Assembly (NCBI RefSeq): GCF_002879885.1
Contig: NZ_PNYA01000003.1
Coordinates: 286,474-350,473 of the forward strand
Reading direction: 5' to 3'
DNA length: 64,000 nucleotides
From: Trinickia dabaoshanensis
GTDB lineage: Bacteria > Pseudomonadota > Gammaproteobacteria > Burkholderiales > Burkholderiaceae
This document shows positions 45,010 through 53,763 of this stretch, in pieces. Position 1 is the first letter of the stretch. Each line of letters opens with the position of its first letter. Made by a program: the position numbers and the translations under genes. The notes under the pieces were generated by a model. The model was not told the origin of the DNA. It saw nothing but the letters and a program-made list of their open reading frames with translations, and did no database searches.

Positions 45010-46563
45010 ATGACGAATGCGGCTTCGGCGCCGCAGGCCGGTCCGGCCCCATTGAAGGGCGGCGCGCTCGCGCTGCTCACGGTCGGCCTCGCCTTCGGCA
45101 CCTTCATGGAGGTGCTCGACACTTCGATCGCCAACGTCGCGGTGCCGACGATATCGGGCAGCCTGGGCGTGGCGACGAGCGACGGGACCTGGGTCATTTC
45201 CTCCTACTCGGTGGCCGCCGCGATCGCGGTGCCGCTCACGGGATGGCTCGCGCGGCGCGTGGGCGAAGTGCGCTTGTTCACGATGTCGGTGTTGGCCTTC
45301 ACGATGGCTTCGGCGCTGTGCGGCTTGGCCGCGAATTTTCCGTCGCTGATCGCCTTCCGGCTTTTGCAGGGGCTCGTCTCGGGACCGATGGTACCGCTCT
45401 CGCAGACCATCCTGATGCGCAGCTATCCGCCGGAAAAGCGCGGGCTGGCGCTGGGACTCTGGGCGATGACGGTGATCGTCGCGCCGATCTTCGGGCCGGT
45501 CATGGGCGGTTGGATCACCGACAACTACTCATGGCCGTGGATCTTCTACATCAACTTGCCGATCGGTTTGATCGCGGCCGCTTCGTCGTATTTCCTGCTG
45601 CGCGGCCGGGAGACGAAGACGACCAAGCAGCGCATCGATGCCGTCGGTCTCGCGCTGCTCGTGGTCGGCGTGTCGTGCCTGCAGATGATGCTCGACTTGG
45701 GCAAGGACCGCGATTGGTTCAATTCGACGTTCATCGTCGCCCTTGCGTTGATCGCGGCGGTCGCCCTCGCCTTCCTGCTCGCGTGGGAGCTCACCGACAA
45801 CACGCCCGTCATCGATTTGACGCTGTTCAAGGACCGCAACTTCGCCCTCGGTGCGCTGATCATCTTTCTCGGCTACATGACGTTCTTCGGATCGGTCGTG
45901 ATCTTTCCGCTGTGGCTGCAGACGGTGATGGGCTATACGGCCGGCCTCGCAGGGCTGGCGACGGCGCCCGTCGGCCTGCTCGCGCTCGTGTTGTCCCCGC
46001 TCATCGGCCGCAATTTGCACCGGCTCGACTTGCGGATGGTCGCGAGCCTGGCCTTTACGGTATTCGCGATCGTATCGATTTGGAACGGTACGTTTACGCT
46101 CGACGTGCCGTTCGGCCATGTCATCTTGCCGCGTCTCGTGCAAGGCATCGGCGTGGCCTGCTTTTTCGTGCCGATGACGACGATCACGCTCTCGAGCATT
46201 TCCGACGAACGGCTGGCGAGCGCATCGGGGCTGTCGAACTTTCTGCGTACGCTCGCGGGCGCGATCGGCACGGCGATCAGCACCACGTTTTGGGAAAACG
46301 ACGCGATTTACCATCACGCGGTGTTGTCGGAATCGGTCACCCAGTATTCGCCAAGCACCACGGCCTATCAGAGCGCACTCGGCTCGCTCGGGATGACCGG
46401 CAATACGATCAGCGCGCAGTTGAATGCGCTCGTGACGCAGCAAGGCTACATGATGGCGACGAACGACTTCTTCCGCATTTCGTGCGCCGCGTTCGTCCTC
46501 TTGGCCGTGCTCGTGTGGATTACCAAGCCCAAGCGCGGCGCGGGCGCCGCGATGGGGCATTGA
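45010..46563 (+). CDS. DHA2-family (EmrB-like) multidrug exporter
   Basis: The 517-residue protein has 14 predicted membrane segments and the DHA2 motifs LDTSIANVAVPTI, WVISSYSVAAAIAVPLTGWLARRVGE and GPVMGGWI. The ATG at 45010 follows AAGGAG by 7 nt; the frame is open further upstream but not used. It pumps drugs by proton antiport. EmrB normally works with a membrane fusion protein (EmrA) and an outer-membrane duct; here the duct gene is divergent and no EmrA is present in the window. Confidence 0.94.
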   Translation: MTNAASAPQAGPAPLKGGALALLTVGLAFGTFMEVLDTSIANVAVPTISGSLGVATSDGTWVISSYSVAAAIAVPLTGWLARRVGEVRLFTMSVLAFTMASALCGLAANFPSLIAFRLLQGLVSGPMVPLSQTILMRSYPPEKRGLALGLWAMTVIVAPIFGPVMGGWITDNYSWPWIFYINLPIGLIAAASSYFLLRGRETKTTKQRIDAVGLALLVVGVSCLQMMLDLGKDRDWFNSTFIVALALIAAVALAFLLAWELTDNTPVIDLTLFKDRNFALGALIIFLGYMTFFGSVVIFPLWLQTVMGYTAGLAGLATAPVGLLALVLSPLIGRNLHRLDLRMVASLAFTVFAIVSIWNGTFTLDVPFGHVILPRLVQGIGVACFFVPMTTITLSSISDERLASASGLSNFLRTLAGAIGTAISTTFWENDAIYHHAVLSESVTQYSPSTTAYQSALGSLGMTGNTISAQLNALVTQQGYMMATNDFFRISCAAFVLLAVLVWITKPKRGAGAAMGH

Positions 46564-46600
46564 CGAGGGCGGGCCGCCGGTCTCGGCGGCTTCGGTGGCC

Positions 46601-47014
46601 TTATCGGGGCGGCTGACCTTGCGCCGGCTCGGCGCCCGATCTGACGAATTGTTTGAAATCGGCAGCCGCGTTCCAGGGATCGGGACGGCACCCGGCCACC
46701 GGACGGTCGCAGTGCGCGGCGAAGCCGATCGTGGAGGAGCCGTCGGGATTGCGGGCGAGCGTGACTTGGAAGGCGGGCGCACCGCTGCCGCCCGTTGGCC
46801 CGGACGTCTCGATCGCTTGGCTGGTATCCGTTTGCAACGCGTACTGCGTATGCCCCGTCACCCATTGCCGCGCGCGTTGCCACCAGAGCGTGCATTCGCC
46901 GGCACGGCATACGAGCGGTTGGGTCGCGATTTGCATCGTTTCCGGATCGACCCGATTGGTCGCGGCGCACCCCGCGAGGAACGCGGCGGCGAGCACCGAT
47001 CCGATCGTCTTCAT
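46601..47014 (-). CDS. putative lipoprotein of unknown function
   Basis: The 137-residue protein starts MKTIGSVLAAAFLAGCAAT, a lipoprotein signal with LAGC; the ATG has GGAGG upstream. The mature part has VCRAGECTLWWQRARQWV and CDRPVAGCRPDPW, with Cys pairs that may form disulfides. I do not recognise the family. It lies between the convergent exporter gene and gshA, on the gshA strand, 62 bp after it. Confidence 0.7.
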   Translation of the reverse strand: MKTIGSVLAAAFLAGCAATNRVDPETMQIATQPLVCRAGECTLWWQRARQWVTGHTQYALQTDTSQAIETSGPTGGSGAPAFQVTLARNPDGSSTIGFAAHCDRPVAGCRPDPWNAAADFKQFVRSGAEPAQGQPPR

Positions 47015-47076
47015 GGGAACGCCCTCCCTCAATCTTCGAGCCTTCCGGAACGCGACCGGGCCGAACGTGGCCCGAC

Positions 47077-48693
47077 CTAGACGCTGAAGCGCTCGAGTGT
47101 ATAGCCGCGGTACTCGTTCACGAAATCGTCGAACGAGGCCGGTGCATCGCGCCGCTCGATCTCCGCTTGTTCCTGAAGCGAGCGCTCGGCCAACTCGCGC
47201 GCGGCCTGCAATGCGTCAGGCTCGGGAGGACGGGAGCGGAAGTAAGCGGCGTGCGCTTCGCTTTGCGCCATGCCGAACGCGAGAAAGCTTTGTCCGCGTT
47301 CATCCATCGTGCGCAACACGCGTGCCGAAGGGGTCGCCTCCGGATCGCCGAGCTTCGCGCGCTGAACGGACACCGCGCGCATATGGGCATCCGTACCGCC
47401 GAGGTGATCGAGCGCGCGTGCGGCCGCCTCGATACGCACCATCAATTCGTCGGCCCAATCGCGCATCGAGACGCTCTTGCCGTCCCGCGTCAGCATCAAT
47501 CCGGGACGCCGCCCTTCGAGCGTCACGCGGCCGAAATTGGCGTTCGCCTCCGCATAGGCGGGCGCGGGCAAGGCCGGGCTGTCGTCGAGCGCGCAAACGA
47601 GCAGGTACGCATCGAGAAAACGCGCCGTTTCGGCGCTGATGCCGCACGGCTCGAACGGATCGATGTCGAGGCAGCGCACTTCGACGTACTGCACGCCGCG
47701 CGAGGCGAGCGCATGCAACGGGCGTTCGCCCGGATACGTCACGCGTTTGGGCCGAATCGTCGAATAAAACTCGTTTTCGATTTGCAGCACGTTCGTGTTG
47801 ATCTGCACCCACTCGCCGCCGCGGTGCGTGCCGATCGCCTCATAGGGCGGATAGGGCTCGCTCACGGCGCGCGCGAGTGCGTCGAGATACCCGGGTAGCG
47901 TGTCGTAGTCGGGTTGCAGCGCCGCTTGCGCTGTCGTATTCGAGTAGCCGAGATCGCTCATGCGCAGGCTCGTCGCGTAGGGACGATACAGCGTGCTTGC
48001 GTCGAATCGCTCGAGCCCGTGCGGACGTCCGCGCAGGAACGGTTCGTGGAGCGCGGGCGAGGCGCCGAACAGGTACATCAGCAGCCAGTTCGTGCGGCGG
48101 AAGTTGCGGATCAGCGCCAGGTAGCAGGCCGACTGAAAATCGACGGCGGTAGCGTTCGTGGGCCGCTGCGCGTGCAGCGTGCGCCACACCTCCTCGCTCA
48201 ACGAGAAGTTGTAGTGAATGCCCGCGATGCACTGCATCGTTCGACCGTAGCGCAGCGCGAGCCCGTGCCGATAGACATGCTTGAGCCGGCCGATGTTCGA
48301 CGTGCCGTATTCGGCGATGGGAATCTCGTCGTCGGCCGGCAGCCGGCCCGGCATCGAGTGCGTCCACAGCAATTCGTCGCCCAACAGCGAATAGACGAGG
48401 CGATGCAATTGGTCGAGCTGCTCGATCGCCTGCTCGGGCGTGGTCTCGGCCGGCGTGATCAACTCGAGCAGTGCCTCGGAATAGTCGGTCGTGAGCGAAG
48501 GATGCGTCAGCGCGGAGCCGAGCGCGCGCGGATGCGGGCTCATGGCGAGCGAGCCGTCGCGCTCGATGCGCAAGCTCTCCTTCTCGATACCGCGCAAGCC
48601 ATGGGCGAGCACGCCTCGTGCGGCCGGCGAGGTCAACACCGACAAACGCTGCGCAAATGCTTCCGACAGGGAGAGTGTTTGGTTATCTGACAT
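47077..48693 (-). CDS. gshA: glutamate-cysteine ligase GshA (class I)
   Basis: The 538-residue protein is the enterobacterial-type enzyme, with GLRGIEKESLRI at the N-terminus, TTDYSEALLELITP, and the tetrad HYNFSL and RNFRRTNWLLMYLFGASPA. It makes gamma-glutamylcysteine, the first step to glutathione, in the cytoplasm. The ATG read from 48693 (MSDNQTLSLSEAF) fits the family length. A distinct YbdK-type ligase is encoded at 23.1-24.3 kb. Confidence 0.96.
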   Translation of the reverse strand: MSDNQTLSLSEAFAQRLSVLTSPAARGVLAHGLRGIEKESLRIERDGSLAMSPHPRALGSALTHPSLTTDYSEALLELITPAETTPEQAIEQLDQLHRLVYSLLGDELLWTHSMPGRLPADDEIPIAEYGTSNIGRLKHVYRHGLALRYGRTMQCIAGIHYNFSLSEEVWRTLHAQRPTNATAVDFQSACYLALIRNFRRTNWLLMYLFGASPALHEPFLRGRPHGLERFDASTLYRPYATSLRMSDLGYSNTTAQAALQPDYDTLPGYLDALARAVSEPYPPYEAIGTHRGGEWVQINTNVLQIENEFYSTIRPKRVTYPGERPLHALASRGVQYVEVRCLDIDPFEPCGISAETARFLDAYLLVCALDDSPALPAPAYAEANANFGRVTLEGRRPGLMLTRDGKSVSMRDWADELMVRIEAAARALDHLGGTDAHMRAVSVQRAKLGDPEATPSARVLRTMDERGQSFLAFGMAQSEAHAAYFRSRPPEPDALQAARELAERSLQEQAEIERRDAPASFDDFVNEYRGYTLERFSV

Positions 48694-48890
48694 CGAAGCC
48701 GATCGGGCGCCGCGCCGCATTGCGCGCCGCACCGCGATGCAATTATTTTTGAGTAGCGGGCACTTTAACACCGTGCCGAGAACCTCGCTTGAAGCCAATG
48801 TGGGCTTGGGAAAGCGGCCGGTGGCGGATTCTGTGCGCGCGCCGCGGCACGACTGCGGCAGGTGGATTTTTCAACGCGATTTAGGCGCGC

Positions 48891-49823
48891 CTAGCCGCCG
48901 CGCTGACCGCCCGCGCGATCGGCGATTTCGTTCCACAAATGCATCGCCGCATAGGCGCGAAACGGGCGCCAGCGCTCGGTGCGCGCGCGCTGGGCAGGCG
49001 CCCGTGCGAGCGACGGATCGCGCGCGGCGATCGCCTGCATCAGGACGAGGTCGGTCGCAGGGAACGCGTCCACGTCGCGCCAGGCGCGCATCGCGATGTA
49101 TTCGACGGTCCAAGGTCCGATTCCGGGCAACGCAAGCAGGGCCGAGCGCGCCTGCGCCAATGCCGCCGCCGGTATCCGGGCGGCGTGGATATCGTCGATC
49201 GGCACCTCGCCCGACGCGACGGCCCGCGCGAGGCCTTGCAACGCGGCGACGCGCTTGCCCGGCATGCCGATGTTCGCGAGGTCGGCAGCGGCGAGCGCGG
49301 CCGGGCTCGGGAAGCGCCAAGCCGTGCCGGGATGGGGGTGATCTTCGATGCGCGCGCCCGCTCGTACGACGAGCCGGCCGATCAGCGTCGTCGCGGCTTT
49401 GACGCTGACTTGCTGGCCGACGATCGCGCGTACGACGAGCTCGAACGCCGACCACGCGCCCGGCAGACGCAACCCCGGCGCGGTTTGCACGAGCGGCGCG
49501 AGCCAGGGATCGAGACCGAGGTGAGCGCCGATCAGTTTGGGGTCGGCGGCGACGTCGAACATCGTGGCGACGTGCGGCGCAAGGGCTTGCGCATGGCGTC
49601 CCGCCTCACCTTCGACCGTGACGACGAGCCGCTGCTTGCGCGGATGACGGGCGACGCCGAGCGTGCCGCTCGCGCCCGCCCATTCGATTGCTCGCCGGTA
49701 GGTTTCCTCCTCCACGGCTTCGACGCCGGGCGTCGCGCGTCCCGCGAAAAATCGCAGCACGCGCGCCCAGTCGTACGGTGCCTTGAACGGTAACTCGAAG
49801 CTCGTTGCGTGCGTCGTGCTCAA
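48891..49823 (-). CDS. alkA: DNA-3-methyladenine glycosylase II (AlkA-like)
   Basis: The 310-residue glycosylase contains the helix-hairpin-helix LPGIGPWTV (232-240) and the catalytic Asp258 in DAFPATDLVLM. FELVVRAIVGQQVSVKAA marks the DNA-glycosylase core; the N-terminal AlkA-type domain is present. It starts with TTG at 49823, overlapping the ada stop as TTGA, so the two repair genes are translationally coupled. It excises alkylated purines. Confidence 0.93.
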   Translation of the reverse strand: MSTTHATSFELPFKAPYDWARVLRFFAGRATPGVEAVEEETYRRAIEWAGASGTLGVARHPRKQRLVVTVEGEAGRHAQALAPHVATMFDVAADPKLIGAHLGLDPWLAPLVQTAPGLRLPGAWSAFELVVRAIVGQQVSVKAATTLIGRLVVRAGARIEDHPHPGTAWRFPSPAALAAADLANIGMPGKRVAALQGLARAVASGEVPIDDIHAARIPAAALAQARSALLALPGIGPWTVEYIAMRAWRDVDAFPATDLVLMQAIAARDPSLARAPAQRARTERWRPFRAYAAMHLWNEIADRAGGQRGG

Positions 49824-50935
49824 GCTGCGTCGTCCAAGTCGTGATGCGCTCCGGACAGGACGCCGCCGGACGCCGGCTCGATCGCCGCGCGCCGGGCTTC
49901 CGCGTCGAGCAATGCGGCTTTGCGCGCGAGCCCCCATCGATATCCCGCGAGCGAGCCGCCCTTTTGCAGCACGCGGTGGCAAGGAATCGCGAGCGCGACG
50001 GGGTTCGAGGCACACGCGCTCGCGACGGCGCGCACGGCGCGCGGCACGCCGAGCAGTTCGGCGATTTGCGTGTAACTGCGCGTCTCGCCGTAAGGAATGC
50101 GGCGCAGCGCATCCCATACCCTCTGACGAAACGCCGTCGTGCTGATATCGAGCGGCAAATCGAACGTTTCGCGCCGGCCATGCAGGTAGGCATCGATCTG
50201 ATCGATGAACGGTGCGATGCGCGCGGGCGCTTCGACGAGTTCGGCCTTGAGGAACGCCTGGCGCATGGCTTGAACGAGCTCGGCCGCATCGTCGCCGAAC
50301 GCGATCCGGCAAATGCCTCGTTCGGTGGCCGCCACGAGCACCTGGCCGAGCGTCGTCGCGGCGCTGGCGTAATACACGCGCAGCCCCGCCCCTTGTTTGC
50401 GGTAGACGGATGGCGTCATGCCCAGTTCGCCGGCGACGCTGTCGTATAGGCGCGACGGCGAATTGAAACCGGCGTCGAGCGCGGCGCGCGTGACGGCCTC
50501 TCCTCTTTGGAGCGCGTCGCGCAGGGCCGCGCCGCGCCGGGCCGCCTGGTACTCGCGCGGCGACACGCCGACCACGCGCTTGAACAGCCGCTGCAAATGG
50601 AATGGGCTCAGATGCACGGCTTCGCTGAGCTGCGCGAGCGTCAGCCGCGCTTGCGGGTCGGCGTCGAGCGCCGCGCAGGCGCGCTCGACAATGGCCAGCT
50701 CGCGCGGCAAGCCGTCGGGCCGGCACCGCTTGCAGGGACGAAAGCCCGCCGCGCGCGCCTCGTCGGCCGTGCCGTAGAAAGCGACGTTTTCACGACGCGG
50801 CATACGTGAGGCGCACGAGGGTCTGCAAAAAACGCCCGTCGTGGCGACGGCATAAAAGAACGCGCCGTCCGCCTGAGCGTCGCGATGGGTCACGGCGTCC
50901 CAGCGCTCGGTATCGGTTTGGTAGGCGGTATCCAT
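49820..50935 (-). CDS. ada: bifunctional Ada: regulator and DNA-alkyl methyltransferase
   Basis: The 371-residue protein has the N-terminal zinc domain with Cys37, Cys41, Cys68 and Cys71 (the phosphotriester acceptor set), an AraC-type helix-turn-helix (about 97-180), and the C-terminal O6-alkylguanine transferase with acceptor Cys319 in NPVALAIPCHRVL. Methylation of the N-terminal domain turns Ada into an activator of repair genes. It is translationally coupled to alkA downstream. The start at 50935 (MDTAYQTDTERW) fits the family. Confidence 0.96.
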   Translation of the reverse strand: MDTAYQTDTERWDAVTHRDAQADGAFFYAVATTGVFCRPSCASRMPRRENVAFYGTADEARAAGFRPCKRCRPDGLPRELAIVERACAALDADPQARLTLAQLSEAVHLSPFHLQRLFKRVVGVSPREYQAARRGAALRDALQRGEAVTRAALDAGFNSPSRLYDSVAGELGMTPSVYRKQGAGLRVYYASAATTLGQVLVAATERGICRIAFGDDAAELVQAMRQAFLKAELVEAPARIAPFIDQIDAYLHGRRETFDLPLDISTTAFRQRVWDALRRIPYGETRSYTQIAELLGVPRAVRAVASACASNPVALAIPCHRVLQKGGSLAGYRWGLARKAALLDAEARRAAIEPASGGVLSGAHHDLDDAA

Positions 50936-51204
50936 GTGGGTCCTCGATGTTGGCTCGGTAGACGATGCCAACTTTATGCGTCCTCGCGGCGTCATGCGCG
51001 CCGAATGTTGCGGTCCAATTCCGGTTCTCTGCCGCGCATCGCCGGCTGTCCGATGCGGCCCCACAAGCCTCGCGCGACTCTAGAGCAAAGCCTCGAACGT
51101 CTTCTTGCCACGCCGGCGACGGTGCTCGGCCTCAGCGGCACGGGCGGGGCGCGCCCTCCTACGCTCGCGGAAAACGTTCGTTATTTTCCGTCATAAAAAA
51201 GATA
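50936..51204. other. intergenic region upstream of ada
   Basis: This is the leftward ada promoter region; no canonical Ada box was recognised. It runs into the separate rightward promoter of the small RNA starting at 51205. Confidence 0.4.
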
Positions 51205-51233
51205 TTGCATTGCACCATCGACGTGTGTATAGT
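51205..51233 (+). promoter_or_regulatory. promoter of the candidate small RNA
   Basis: TTGCAT (51205-51210) and TATAGT (51228-51233) are separated by exactly 17 nt. Transcription would start near 51239-51241, just before the first TGTCTCCTCC repeat. Confidence 0.75.
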
Positions 51234-51238
51234 TGGAA

Positions 51239-51302
51239 CTGTCTCCTCCATGTCTCCTCCTGATATGGATTCAGCCCGCCCACTAAGGCGGGCTTTTTTT
51301 TG
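51239..51302 (+). ncRNA. candidate small RNA with tandem anti-Shine-Dalgarno motifs
   Basis: The transcript of about 62 nt would begin at ~51239. TGTCTCCTCC occurs twice (51240-51249 and 51251-51260), in an 11-nt tandem. CCUCC is complementary to the GGAGG ribosome site, so each copy could pair with mRNA translation starts. A perfect 8-bp stem, AGCCCGCC (51273-51280) and GGCGGGCT (51287-51294), followed by eight Ts (51294-51301), ends it. There is no start codon with a ribosome site. Similar short anti-SD RNAs are known from Burkholderia and alpha-proteobacteria; I infer but cannot test homology. Confidence 0.8.
51273..51301 (+). terminator. terminator of the candidate small RNA
   Basis: AGCCCGCC and GGCGGGCT form a perfect 8-bp stem with a CACTAA loop, followed by a run of eight Ts. 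It ends the transcript about 62 nt after the predicted start. Confidence 0.9.
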
Positions 51303-51436
51303 CCCGCGCGCGGGACCGCCAAGCGCCGGGCGCCACGGCGCATCTTCGCTCGCGCGAAACCTTTGCCGTACACTCGACTCCATTGGACGCGCCGCTCACG
51401 TTCGCTGTGCGGCCGCTCGCCACGGAGGAATGCCCG

Positions 51437-51862
51437 ATGAAGCCGACGATTCGCGAAATCGATCACGTCGTCATTCGTGCGACCGATCCCCAGGCTCTCG
51501 CGCGTTTTTATTGCGAAGCGCTGGGTTGCACCATCGAAAAAGAACAAGCCGATATCGGCCTCACGCAACTGCGTGCGGGACGGTCCATGATCGACTTGCT
51601 TGCGGCCGGCGCTTCGATCGACCGTGCCGAGAGCGGCGTGCCGGGCGCGGGACGCAATATGGACCACCTTTGTCTAAGGGTCGAGCATTACGACGCGGCG
51701 CAGTTGAGCGCGCATTTGACGGCGCACGGCGCCCGGCTCGGCCCCGAAGGGCGGCGGTACGGCGCCGACGGCTACGGACAATCGCTCTATCTGTTCGATC
51801 CCGAGGGCAATATGGTCGAACTCAAAGGGCCGCCCGAATCGGCCCGCGCAACGGCGCTGTGA
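51437..51862 (+). CDS. VOC-family protein (glyoxalase/bleomycin-resistance fold)
   Basis: This 141-residue protein has the two paired beta-alpha-beta units of the vicinal oxygen chelate fold. Candidate metal ligands are His in REIDHVVIRA, His in MDHLCLRVEH and Glu in PEGNMVELKG. The ATG at 51437 follows GGAGGA. The enzyme group covers glyoxalase I, dioxygenases and bleomycin resistance; no substrate can be assigned. It starts 135 nt after the small RNA terminator. Confidence 0.9.
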   Translation: MKPTIREIDHVVIRATDPQALARFYCEALGCTIEKEQADIGLTQLRAGRSMIDLLAAGASIDRAESGVPGAGRNMDHLCLRVEHYDAAQLSAHLTAHGARLGPEGRRYGADGYGQSLYLFDPEGNMVELKGPPESARATAL

Positions 51863-51924
51863 GCGCCTAGGCCCGGCGCGGCCGGTACGCCGCGAACGCG
51901 CCGGCGCTTAGTACCTCGTGCACC

Positions 51925-52479
51925 TCACGCGCGCTGGCGCGCCTTTAGGACGGTCCACTGCAATTCGATCGGATCGGCGCGCTCGCTGCTGAGCCAAGCG
52001 GAGCCGTCTTGCACCGTGAATTGCAGGCGCATCGTGCGTTCGGCCAATTGGGCGAGCGCCTCGCCGACGCCTTCCGCGAGCGACCATACTTCCACGTTGC
52101 GCAGTCGCTCCACCTTCCCGCGCAGCCCGTCCCACCATATTTGCGACGTGCGGCCGCCGTACGCGATCACGTTCACGTGCTCGGATCGCCCGCTTGCTTT
52201 CGCGAGCCGCCGATCGTCGGGCTGGCCCACTTCGATCCACGTTTGAATCGCGCCGGTGAGGTCTTTTTCCCAGAGATCGGGCTCGTCGGTGTCCGACAGT
52301 CCCTTGGCGAGTTCGAGCCGCTCGCTCGCGAAAAACGCGAACGCGGCCAGACGCACCATCATCCGTTCGTCGGTTTCGGAGGGATGGCGAGCCACGGTCA
52401 GCGAATGATCGCTGTAGTAATGCCGATCCATGTCTGCGATTTGCAGCTCGGCTTTGTAAATCGTCGATTTGAGGGCCAT
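51925..52479 (-). CDS. yaeQ: YaeQ family protein
   Basis: The 184-residue protein begins MALKSTIYKAELQIADMDRHYYSDHSLTVARHPSETDERMMVRLAAFA, the YaeQ signature. The family has a PD-(D/E)XK-like nuclease fold without a proven activity. It converges with the VOC gene. Starting at 52479 matches the E. coli length (181 aa). Confidence 0.95.
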   Translation of the reverse strand: MALKSTIYKAELQIADMDRHYYSDHSLTVARHPSETDERMMVRLAAFAFFASERLELAKGLSDTDEPDLWEKDLTGAIQTWIEVGQPDDRRLAKASGRSEHVNVIAYGGRTSQIWWDGLRGKVERLRNVEVWSLAEGVGEALAQLAERTMRLQFTVQDGSAWLSSERADPIELQWTVLKARQRA

Positions 52480-52602
52480 GCGGCGTAGGATAGCTCGTCG
52501 TTTGTGCGAATCGATCGCGGGGCGGGAACGCAGCGTGCGCGATGCGCGCACGGCCGCTCTCGGCGCGTGATGATAGCGAAAAACGAGCGGGCCAACGCCA
52601 AG

Positions 52603-52625
52603 CGGCCCGGTTTCGCACCGGGCCG
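52603..52625 (-). terminator. hairpin after the small exported protein gene
   Basis: CGGCCCGGT (52603-52611) pairs perfectly with ACCGGGCCG (52617-52625), a 9-bp stem with a 5-nt loop. On the minus strand it is followed by CTTGG, not a T-run, so it is a weak terminator or an mRNA-protecting hairpin. Confidence 0.5.
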
Positions 52626-52646
52626 TTGTCGGAGGGAGTCAGCGGT

Positions 52647-52991
52647 TTATTGCTTGATGAATTCGGCGTGGGTCCACAAACCCTCGGTATCCTGGTTCGC
52701 CGCATTCACGAATTCGACGTCCCGGCCGACGACGCGTACGACCCGGAAATCGGCATGCTCGGGTGCGGACAAGCACTGGAATCCCGAGAAGAATTCCTGC
52801 ATCTTTTGTCTTTCGCCCGCTTGCGCATGGCCATAGGCGGCATCGAGCTTATCTTTCGATAGGCAACCGTATGCATTCGCCTTGAATTGGAAAGTCTGTT
52901 GAGGCTTCAGGACATTGTCCTGCGCTTGCGCGATCGTCGCGGCGGCGGTCAACCCCACGATCATCAAAAGCATGCCGGCTCGCTTTTTCAT
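52647..52991 (-). CDS. small exported protein of unknown function
   Basis: The 114-residue protein has a signal peptide (MKKRAGMLLMIVGLTAAATIAQA/Q) and a mature part of about 90 residues with two cysteines (AYGCLSK and GFQCLSA), possibly a disulfide. The ATG at 52991 follows GGAGG by 6 nt, whereas the earlier ATG at 53015 has none. I do not recognise the family. Confidence 0.78.
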   Translation of the reverse strand: MKKRAGMLLMIVGLTAAATIAQAQDNVLKPQQTFQFKANAYGCLSKDKLDAAYGHAQAGERQKMQEFFSGFQCLSAPEHADFRVVRVVGRDVEFVNAANQDTEGLWTHAEFIKQ

Positions 52992-53563
52992 ATATGCCTC
53001 CATGCGGGTTTTCACGTAGGTTAGCTATGTATTTAAAGGCAATACAAAACCCGCGGTTTTCAGCGTAGAACATGCGTGTAAAAGAACAAGCACATCTTGT
53101 GTGCACTTGCAAAAGCGACGGATTGTCGCACCGCGTTTTCGCTCGTGCCCCGATGCCGTTTGACTGGCCGCAAGGCCTTGGCGCGCGGGGGCGCAGGCGA
53201 GCCGTAAGGCGGCGCCCCCGCACGGTGCAAGGCTCCCCGCCGGGTGCGGGCCGCGCACCGAAAACGAATTAAGTCGTTTAATAAATCAAAAAATCTTTTT
53301 GCGGCGCTGCAACTAAAGATTTTTTAGCGCCGATGCGGAAAACACGAAATAACGGTTTAGCTACAGGACAAAAACAGTGCCCGGTGCCATTGCGCGCGGT
53401 GGCCATTTTCGGCAGCCGTCCGGAAGCGGCGACTTACGTCATACCGATGAATGCGGGCAGTCCCACGAAAGCCGCACGACCGATCGCGCGAGGCGGACGA
53501 CATGCGCTTAGAATGAATTTCACTTTCTCAGCTGACGCCTTGTACCGGCACGGGAGACTCATC
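52992..53563. other. 572-bp intergenic region
   Basis: The left part holds the promoter of the small exported protein. The centre is AT-rich (about 53270-53330) and carries the inverted repeat at 53288-53325. The right part is open in the frame of the small membrane protein, but only the GTG at 53564 has a ribosome site. No further gene could be supported. Confidence 0.5.
53288..53325. repeat. AT-rich inverted repeat, possible bidirectional terminator
   Basis: AAAAAATCTTT (53288-53298) and AAAGATTTTTT (53315-53325) form a perfect 11-bp stem with a 16-nt loop. The A- and T-runs at both ends fit a bidirectional terminator or an AT-rich regulatory site. The AT content is unlike the rest of the window. 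Confidence 0.5.
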
Positions 53564-53731
53564 GTGATCGAACGAGTGATTTTGGGTGTATTCCTCGTGC
53601 TGCCGCTATTGATCGTGGCGTTCCTATTTTCCGACGAGTTGTGGCAGGACCACCTGCGGCAAGCGCGCGATCCGGGCACGCGTCGCGTCGACTGGCGCCA
53701 CCCGCTGCGGTCCCTGCTGCATCGGCATTGA
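53564..53731 (+). CDS. small single-pass membrane protein
   Basis: The predicted 55-residue protein starts with GTG at 53564, preceded by GGGAG at a good distance. It reads MIERVILGVFLVLPLLIVAFLF, one membrane segment, then a basic cytoplasmic or periplasmic tail (DELWQDHLRQARDPGTRRVDWRHPLRSLLHRH, abbreviated). No family recognised. Alternative ATG starts upstream would add non-conserved residues. Confidence 0.5.
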   Translation: MIERVILGVFLVLPLLIVAFLFSDELWQDHLRQARDPGTRRVDWRHPLRSLLHRH

Positions 53732-53763
53732 CGGGCTCATCGATAGCTGCCTGCGCCGCCGAT

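Noticed and set aside
48891..50726. A 611-residue AlkA fusion
   Set aside because: Residues upstream of the TTG at 49823 are ada read out of frame; coupling by TTGA explains the gap.
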